The notes under the pieces were generated by a model. That model did not search any database, was not told the DNA's origin, and saw only the letters and a list, made by a program, of their open reading frames with translations. Below are positions 55,805 through 64,000 of a stretch of DNA of 64,000 nucleotides, piece after piece (the stretch's first letter is position 1; each line of letters starts with the position of its first letter). The translations under genes and the position numbers were made by a program. Origin of the DNA: Auricularia sp. M13 (taxonomy: Eukaryota; Basidiomycota; Agaricomycetes; Auriculariales; Auriculariaceae); NCBI GenBank assembly GCA_037042915.1, contig CM073193.1:806001-870000 (forward strand), written 5' to 3'.

Positions 55805-58800
55805 TTATTCGGGGAAGAAGTGCCACACACCGTCATATTGGTTCGCGGTAGTGCTATCGAGCCCGTATGTGTCCTCCATGCAGTTGAACGCGTCCTGCTT
55901 CGTTGGGCCACAGAAGTAGTTGTAGTCGCCCGAGCCCTTCCATTCGGCGATTGCGCACTCAAGGTAGCCCCCGCCGTCCTTGTCTAGGCCAACCCAGAAA
56001 GGATAGCCGCCCTGCTGCGACTGGCATCCGAACGTCAGGAATATCGACCGCGCCGCAGGCGGGCGCGAGGTCGGGTCGTGCTCGCGGACCTGGTAAACAT
56101 TGTTGCAGCGCGGGTTGGAGCCTGGGTTATTACCAACCCAGGCGTTAAAATGCCAATCGTCGAGGTTCGAGCCAGACCCGAGGCCGACGGTGAACTGCAT
56201 AGGGATCTCAGCCGTCTGTGCCTGCGGTACAGATATCACGTACAGTGCTGCCAGACCCCATCGTACGCGCGATTTGCATTTTATTGTCAATGACAGCTCT
56301 TCCATTACTGTCAAATACACCGAGTCTGCCCAAAGTTCCAGGTGGATTGCACTCGGACATGGGAGGACGACGCGGCATCAGGTTCTGAAAGGGAAGTGAG
56401 TCGGAGCGATGCTACATAACACTAGTGCACTCACCATGTGGTTGAAGTTTGACGGCGTCTGTAGGAGCAAGAACCATGAGTACTGCACTAGTCAGGCCGA
56501 AGCAAGACTTACAACACCCTGATGGTACACCGGGAAGCACTGTGGCACAGGGATCACTCCTGTAAGCAGCGACACCTGGTTCATCTTCGCCTGGTACGCT
56601 CTGAGCACAGCGTTGGCGCGGTTACTGCGTTATTTCCACCATCAGCACACCAGCGAGGAAGATGAACGACGTCAACTTACACTGAACCTTGCGGGTAGGC
56701 CGAGATCGTATTCTCGAGCCACTCGTAGAACAGCAACGGGATGCTCTTCGAGTCGTGCGGGGGGCTGGTTGGCGTGATTTCGCTCAGGATCGTCATGACA
56801 TCGCCCGCAACGGAGCGGAACCGCGCAGCATTCTGGTTGAAGTCTGCAAGTGGTTTACTTGCTGTTGACAGCGACACAAAGGGAAAGAACGCACAAGAGC
56901 CAAGCGCGGCGAAGTTGCGCGCGAAGAACTCGACGTTGTAAATGGCATCGGCGCTGTTGACAAAGTCGGATATCGAGTTGATGAGTTGTTCCTGTGGCGG
57001 ATGGTTCGGGTCGTTCCGGTTGTTGTTCACGACGTTGCTCTTTGCTTGCTGCAGCGTGGTCAGAAGGCGGCTTGTGGTCTCGATAAATGATCTTACATTC
57101 ATTGCCCGGTCCGCCCATACCATGTTGTTTGTCTACACAGTCTTCAGCTCTGACAGCTCGCGAGGTCAATAGCATAGCAACCGCTTACGTTGTCAATGCG
57201 GGCAAGAATGGCGTCGCCAATATTGCCATTGGCACCTTCAATCCGACGGTTGTGGAAGATGTTGGTTTCGTACCTGTGCACAAGCATCAGCCCCGCGCCC
57301 GAGTCGCTCGGGGGAAAATAGGAAAATGTACCATGCACATCCTAGGTTTGCCATGGCCCCACTTGCGAGCCATTGGTCGATATATCCGAGCCTGGAAAGG
57401 AAATCAATTTTGTGGTTGATCTTTTCATGCAAACCGCGCTCACTCGAAGACGTGTTCCTCTGCACAACATATTAGCTCGAGCGGACCGACGTTCCAGATT
57501 GACAGACGTACGAGGAGAAGCACCACCAGGAAGCGGGCGTCCTGGCACTCCTGTGCTACCCAGACCAGTGTTGGCAGTGCCGTCTGAGATTCTTCCAACG
57601 CTGTAGAACGTGCCAGCCCCTAGCGATACCAGGTTTGGAGACGTGGCGACCGCGTTGGGGCAGCCGGCGGCTTGGATGTCTGGACAGGTGCACTGGCTCA
57701 GTGACAGCATACCCAACTATACAAGGGTACTCACGACGGCCGCCTGCTCGAGGAACAAGCTGAGGGAAAAGCATATCCCGGCCCGCGAGCGTCAGGGATT
57801 CATTGATGAAGCGCCGACGAACGAATGTGTCGGCCTCGTCTCCAGCGTTCTCCGGGTCGGGTCCGGCAGTATAAACAGTTGGCGGTAGAGCGCACTCCGT
57901 TTCTTCTGGGTCATCGGGGTCCTCGTCGGGATCCTCGGGATCTTCAGGCGGCGGCGCACCAGGAGGCGGAGGAGTAGGGATAGGGAACGGATTAACCCAC
58001 GGTCCCGTCCAACCTGGAGGAGGAATGGGCCATGGTGTGATGCCGATCCGTATACCGACGTCGAGAGGCATGCAGGGGTTGATGAGTCCTCCGAAGAGCA
58101 GGTTAAAGAAGCTCCCGCCGTTGCAGGAGTTCTTGTCGTCCTTGGGGTTGTCGATACGACGCGGCGGGTCGCTCGACTTCTCTGGCACAGGCGCCGTTGA
58201 GGAGTACGTGATCGAGCCCGTAAGTGGCGCCGTGAACGTTACTGTTTTCGCCGATGGAGGCGGGAGAATGTGGTATGCTGCGAGGGGAGTTAGTACATTC
58301 CCTCGCAGAAGCAAGCGACCACTCACTCCAGGTGGGTGTAATGAACGATCGCGGTGTGATGAACGGCGGCAAAGGCCCGCGAATGGGCGTCCCGCCTGGT
58401 GCAAGAGTAATTGTCACGTCGTCGTCGTCGTCCCCACCAGGCGGGCCAGGGAAAACAATCGACGTCGTAGTCGTTGGGATAGGAATGACCATGACCGTGC
58501 TGGTGCGCGTGACAACCTCTGTCGTAGTAACGACTGTTCCACCAACAGTAACGACGTGCGTCGATGTTTGAATGGTCGCCGGGTGGGTGATCTTGCTCGT
58601 TGTACGGGTACTCGTTCCACTGATCACAGTCGGAACCAAGGTCGTTTCAGTCCATGCAGGTTGGGTGACTGTCTCGGTGGCCGTCGAAGTCGTCGCGCCG
58701 ACCCGAGTGCGCGTGGTGACGGTGTACACGCCGGCCGATTGGGAGAACGTCTCGGACGCAGCGCCGCTAGACGGGTACGGGTTTGGATCTAAAAGAATAT

Positions 58801-60259
58801 AAACAACGCGGGTATAACAGGCGATGTCGCACTCACTCCAGACAATAGTCGTCATTGAAGGAGTTCCTCCAGGACCACCAGGTTCACCCGGATCGCCTGG
58901 GCCACCACCGCCATTGCCCGACAGTACTTGGTCTGCCGACCAGACGAACGTGCCAGAGAAACAGGTGCTCCCTGCGAATTGCTTCTTCGCATCCCAGGTG
59001 TCCTGCCGGTCGAAGGTGATCAGGTCACCATTGTAGTTGTACCAATACGTCTTGGTCGCGTCGTCGTATGTCGGTTTGATACCAGTCTGCTGAAGCTGGC
59101 GCTCGATTTCGAACTGCGCGAGGTAGCCCGAGGTGACAGTGCATTCGCCTGGCGCGCCGCCACCGCTGCCGGTAAGCTGGTACGGGGAAAGGTAAGCTCG
59201 GTGGGACTAGAAGATTGCCGTCGGAGCCCACCTTGCATCCATAGCCCTTGCAGTTAGGATCAGCGAGCTTGAACGTGCGTCCATAGAATGCAAGTCCAAG
59301 GTTGGTCTTCTCAAGCGGGATCTTGGCGCGCACGTAGAGCGAGGCGCTGTCGCGCATGTCTTTGATGCTCGACTGAGGATTCGTGACTGGGTCCTGGTCC
59401 TGTCATGACACTTTAGGGTCTCGCGGATGCACGCATGGAATGCAGAATCCTACTGTAATATTGACATCCCATGGGCCGTGGTAATCGTAAGCTATGTAAT
59501 GTAAGTCGACGGCTAGTATGTTGGGGTAGAAACGTACACATCATGTTGATATAGTCCAGGTTCGGCGCAATCTTGTCAATTTCGAAACCCTTCAGGAACC
59601 AGTAGCCCTGCGTGCCAAGGGTAAGCCTTCTGACAGTAGACGATAACCAAAGATACTAACGGCGGGAGCGGCTGAATACAGCATCAGCATATACCACACA
59701 AGCCGCAGGGAAGAACTCAACGCACCTATAGACAAGGCGAACTTCGACGGCGACAGCCTGGCGCGCAGCTCTTCAAAAAACGCCGTCAGGTTCGGCGTGT
59801 CTGCAAGGCTTGTCAGCATCTGGGTGAACAAGTTCGCGTGAAGGCAGACCGACCTTCCGGAGGACCTTGACGTTCGATTGCAGCGGGATATTCTGCAATG
59901 CGAGTTTGAGCTATAACTTCACTGTACGGCCGCCGCCGACGACGACGCACCGAAATCGATGTCTGCAATGCGCTGTTAGACAACGCGCCGGTAGCCAACA
60001 AACAACTGGACGGACCGATTCCGTTCAACTTGAATCTGTTTAAGAACAGCTCGACCGAGTCGATGAACGTGCGTCGATTACTGCTGGTCGAGACCATCAC
60101 CGAGAAGAGGTCGCGTGTCGGGTCGTCCACACTATGCGCAGGTAAGGCAAGGCAGCAAAAGCCAGTGCAGACGCACGAGAAGGCCCATCCACCAACGGCG
60201 ATGACAACCTGCATCGAGGGATAGCGGCTCGCCTTGACGTCCACACAAGGGTGGCGCAT
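55805..60259 (-). CDS. GH18 chitinase with long C-terminal extension, N-terminus missing
   Basis: Many short exons on the minus strand; borders only partly fixed. From the 5' side: YPSMQVVIAVGGWAFS, an intron, VDDPTRDLFSVMVSTSSNRR, then NGI-DIDFEYPAAIERQG with the GH18 DxxDxDxE catalytic motif assembled across two introns (about 59940-60010). Next come GTQGYWFLKGFEIDKIAPNL, KTNLGLAFYGRTFKLADPNC and FDRQDTWDAKKQFAGSTCFS. A Gly-Pro-rich linker (58860-58920) and Thr/Val-rich linker follow, a DDDDD patch, a Pro-rich stretch, and a long helical and Cys-containing C-terminal region ending in NQYDGVWHFFPE. Coding starts abruptly at about 60259: the signal peptide and first strands of the barrel are not found upstream. 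Confidence 0.75.
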
Positions 60260-60518
60260 GACTTAAGCGCCCGCTCGGCACTAGAGGGGGAGGGTCCCCT
60301 GAACTGGAATTTCTGGAATTTTATTTTATTATCAATAAATCGTTCAATTTGCATCCAGATTGAACCCAGAGGCTGCCAGAGATGTAATTGAAGGTATCTT
60401 AGCCTTGTCTGGCGTGTAATGCTGCACAGGCCGGCACCGGCGGTCGCGGTGCATCCGGTATTCATCCGGAACCTTGGTGCAAATCATCCGAAGACCGGCG
60501 TGCTGCGCAAAATCAAGC

Positions 60519-63500
60519 ATGGCTGCGCCAAATCAGAGTCGTCACAAGAAGAAGAACAAACAAACTCTCTATGCAGAGGTGAGTGCACTTCTTTCCTTCA
60601 TCATGTTTTACATACTCAGGGCGGGATTGTGCATTAGAAACCTGACGATGATGCCGTGTACTGTGAAGAGTGCAAAGGCTGGGTCGATTGCTCGCTCGGC
60701 GGTGTCAAGAACATGGTCAATCATAACAAGAGTAACGCGCACAAGCTCAACTTCGCCCGAAACCATCCGTCGCAGGTCAAAGGACCTATGGACCGCTTTG
60801 CCGTCAAAAAGCCAACTACACAGCCCAGCCAGCTAAACGCTCCTGCTCTACTCCATAATAAAACATCGGGCAGCTCGACATCATTGCCTCTGGCCACTGT
60901 CGAAGCTTCTTCCAGTAGCGCAGCAATCACAGATGTCGCGCTTCCAGCAGATGCCGCGCTTGCACTATCGGCCATTCAGACGCTCCGGACCGCGACTCTC
61001 CGCTTGTCTCCCGATGTTCCCATCGGTGCATCGGATGATAAGCTCGCTGTGTTTGCATTCCCCGCCCCAGACCCAGACTGCGACGACCAATGCGAGTTTG
61101 TAGGTCAAACCATGCACCGCGTCTTCAGTTATGGACTCGATCATGAGGGCTTCTGTGCCCTTGTCCGCCGCGGGACGTACGGGCTCGAGGGTTTCTGTGA
61201 CTGGCTGGAATTCTTCGTTCGGCACCACCAACTGGGCTCAGGAATAGTCTCTGCCAAGATTGAGCCGCTTCTCAAAGCCGTTGAGTCATTGTACGTTTTT
61301 TTCGCTAAAATAAATCCAATGCCACTGAATTCTGTCAGGTCAATGCCCGCTGTTGATTCCCCATGTGTTATCGCCGATGACAGCGTGCCGATGCTGCCTC
61401 CGCCACCGACGCCGTTGTCCGACGTAGCCGTTTTCGAGGACATGCTCGCGGCTTTGCAGGCACCACAGGCCATCAACATCTTCCCAGCGGACCCGGTGCT
61501 CGAGTTCTATAGGCCTCCGTGCCCCGGTCTTCGCGTGCCCGTTCCGGAGGGCCAGTCGTCACACCGCGCTTATAATTTTGCTATGCATGGCTACAGCGCG
61601 TTGCCATGGTCATACCGGTCCGCAGGCGACAACGTCCTTCTCTATGCACAGCAGTGCACGGGCTATAGTGCTTTGTTTTCGGATTCTGCGCCGTGTGAGC
61701 CCTGTCATGCGCTTTCCAGCATACCCCGTCTTCAGAACCATTTCGGACGGATGCAGCACGGTGCACACGAGCGCACGCCACATCAGCACCTTTCTCACGA
61801 CCAGCTGGTGGAACTTCTTGACCGAAAAAATACTCTTCTCGAGCGGATGCGATTTCAGCTGTTGTCCGCTGGGCAAAAATTGGCAACACTAGCTCGGGCC
61901 AATGACCGCAGTCGCCGAATCTTGCAGTTTATTGCTGAAGGGAAGGTTCAGCGCGTTAGCACTGTCCTGTCTAATGCATTTAACCGAGGCTATGGGTTGC
62001 TTGGGATTATGAACCTGTTGACCGATGCTGCGAACGGCCTATACCACGCCAAATCGTACACAGAAGCAGAGTTCCGGAAAGGCTTTATACTGCTGCGTTT
62101 TGGTGGCGCCCGCACTGCCGACTTTGGCTATCGCGCACTCGGGATGCCTTCGCCGCGCAGTGTGCGCCGCCACATGCCTGCGGCGGTGTTAGAGGCATCA
62201 CCGGGCATGCCAACGGTTGACGAGTTGTCCCGAAACTTGTCGACAGCTCTGAGCGCAAGCTCATGCACCTTCTCTTCCCGCACGTCCGGTTTCACGCTGA
62301 TGATGGATGAAATCGCGCTGGAGAAGCGTCTTCGCTGGGATCCGGCGACAAATATGATCCTTGGTGTCTGTCGCGAGCACGGACATGCATGTGCTCTGGA
62401 GTTTCGCACCGGTGACGAGGCAAAGGGATTATTTCGCGCGCTTGAGAACAAAAAGGTACACCTGGCTTCTGAGGTACGCTGAGTTGTTCATGGCCTTCCT
62501 TTTTGTGACATTATACCTCAGGCTAGTGTTGTCGCCGTTGGTGCATTTGCGGCGGACCCGCGCCTTTACCAATCCCGGCCGTTTGGAATTTCTGGCTCCT
62601 GCAAAGCGGAGACTGCGCAGGGCCAAGAGGTTCTCCTTCGCGCCGCACTACAAGCGTGCCAATCGCAACGCGAGTCACTGGGGCGCTGTTATTGTATTGC
62701 TTCTGACGGTGCCGCGCACCGTCGCCAGGCTATGGCAGCGATAACAATGTCCGCTTCGTTGTCTCCGTCATCTCCGATCTATTCGCAGCTCTCGGCTCTC
62801 TCTTTCATGAACCTCTGGTGCGGGGAGGACGATCTCACAGGCGACATGGACTTCAAACATGTTGTGAAGCGTTTCCGCAACACGCTTCTCAGATTGGCCG
62901 GTACCACTGTCAATGGCATAACTGTGCGCTCCCTTTCTCTCAGAGCGCATCTGATCGATTCTGGCATGCCGGAGGCCACAGCGGATGCTCTGCTGAATCC
63001 AGACGATGAACAGGACGTTGTTCTGATGTATCGTCTGCTTGCAGGAGTGCTTCACCTTCCTGAGACGCCTACGAAGCCTGATCCGATATCATCTGAGGTC
63101 CGGCGCGTCCTCTGGCTGCTTGGTCAGCTCTACTTCTTCATTCTTGGCGCGTACACCAACACGTCGCTGTCGTTGCGGGAGCAGCTTGAACATCTCTCCG
63201 CGGCTGCTTTCATCGTCTTCCAGCTGTACCGGATGGACCGCACCGCATTCATGCCCAGCCAGCTCTATATCGACGTGATGATCATGATCAAGAACGTCTA
63301 CTTTTGCGTCGCAAAGGCGAAGGTAGACGATCCTCTCGGAAAGTTCTGGATTATCCTCCTGGGGACTGATCGGCTGGAAGGCAACTTTGGGATCTCGCGC
63401 ACTACTGTCGGCAACGATTCTAACGCAGATGTCTACCAGCTCGCAACACGGTTCCTAGCCATTGTTCAGATCGCGCTGATTCTGTCCGAGCATCCCGAAT

Positions 63501-64000
63501 GGGACCGCGGACCACGACGTTTGCACTTACCGCCTAACGTGCTTGCACTGCGAAACGTGGACGTCGACAAGCGGCTTGATCATATCACACCAGCCATCTG
63601 GACTGGGGATCTGCACGTGGCTGATGTCGTTCTCCTCACGTGTTGGAATCACGGCCGCGAGCTGGCTGAGGCCACACTCGCCTCAGCCGACATTGTGGCC
63701 AACTTCGATGACCTCGACGCTGCTGATGGTTTCGATATTTTCTGCCCTTTCGGCGAGTCCGTGATGAAGGACTTCGGTCCTGACAGCTCCGATGACTCGC
63801 TTTCATGCGATACCACCCGTGCTTCACCCACAAAGGACGACTCTCACCAGAGTGCAACTGCCGGCTCCAGCGGCAGTCCTGCGCCAGGTTGTGATGGCCC
63901 TACCACGGACGAGCTCCGTCCCGCTTGCGCAGATGTCGAGGAAGATCTCATGACAGAGGTAGTTGAAGCCGCATTCGATCGTCAGGAAATTCCGTTTTCC
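60519..64000 (+). CDS. transposase-like protein, cut by the window edge
   Basis: Exons 60519-60578, 60638-62473 and 62522 to beyond 64000; at least 1,125 aa. The start is basic (MAAPNQSRHKKKNKQTLYAE). A BED/THAP-like zinc-binding segment follows: YCEECKGWVDCSLGGVKN and MVNHNKSNAHK. Later come FTLMMDEIALEKRLRWDPAT and LGTDRLEGNFGISRTTVGND, which recall the catalytic DE...  and D-LE--F segments of P-element/THAP9-type transposases; this link is tentative. The family is found in many copies in agaricomycetes. The frame is intact to the edge, so it may be an active element or a tamed host gene. Terminal repeats could not be placed. Confidence 0.65.

Overview
The window looks like nuclear DNA of a basidiomycete fungus, most likely an agaricomycete. 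Nearly every gene is cut by short introns (about 42-75 nt, GT-AG with a few GC-AG). The gene content is typical of mushroom-forming fungi: kinase-WD40 fusions, NACHT-ankyrin and NB-ARC-TPR proteins, an SRPK-type kinase relic, BTB-like and F-box families, and a long GH18 chitinase. Exon structures were worked out by hand from splice sites and reading-frame phase. In almost every gene listed with full exons the phases closed exactly.

Layout. 0-2.5 kb: kinase-WD40 fusion (+). 2.9-3.5 kb: DUF1772 membrane protein (-). 5.2-5.9 kb: a hAT-like MITE and an 85-bp tandem repeat. 6.0-10.2 kb: a 13-exon NACHT-ankyrin protein (-). 11.0-12.5 kb: lipoate-protein ligase (+), with a decayed direct copy at 16.1-16.9 kb. 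13.3-14.8 kb: a broken kinase (-). 17.3-17.9 kb: secreted CBM9/DOMON-like protein (-). 18.7-23.1 kb: left arm of a large inverted duplication. 23.2-26.4 kb: NB-ARC-TPR protein (-). 30.1-30.7 kb: NDUFAF3-like protein (-). 31.3-33.3 kb: single-pass membrane protein (+). 33.6-34.9 kb: SRPK relic (-). 35.1-36.2 kb: THO complex subunit 7 (-). 36.9-42.8 kb: a second, nested inverted duplication carrying a BTB-like gene and NAA10. 43.7-44.5 kb: CID2/MIX23-like gene (-). 44.9-46.1 kb: short-form tRNase Z (+). 45.8-52.3 kb: right arm of the large inverted duplication, ending in an F-box gene. 52.8-55.6 kb: a second F-box gene broken by a MITE. 55.8-60.3 kb: GH18 chitinase lacking its N-terminal part (-). 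60.5 kb to the edge: transposase-like gene (+), running off the window.

The dominant theme is local segmental duplication. Essential housekeeping genes (lipoate ligase, NAA10, tRNase Z) each exist as one intact copy plus a nearby broken fragment. In contrast, an unrecognised convergent gene pair, called here twin-A (298 aa, helical) and twin-B (324 aa, membrane), is intact in both arms of the large inverted duplication. A BTB-like gene is intact in both arms of the nested one. The twin pair, sitting beside an NB-ARC-TPR protein and 8.3 kb from a NACHT-ankyrin protein, is the best candidate here for an undescribed module. Its function cannot be read from sequence. Four small non-autonomous DNA transposons (MITEs) punctuate the region; two sit in only one arm of a duplication and so give relative ages.
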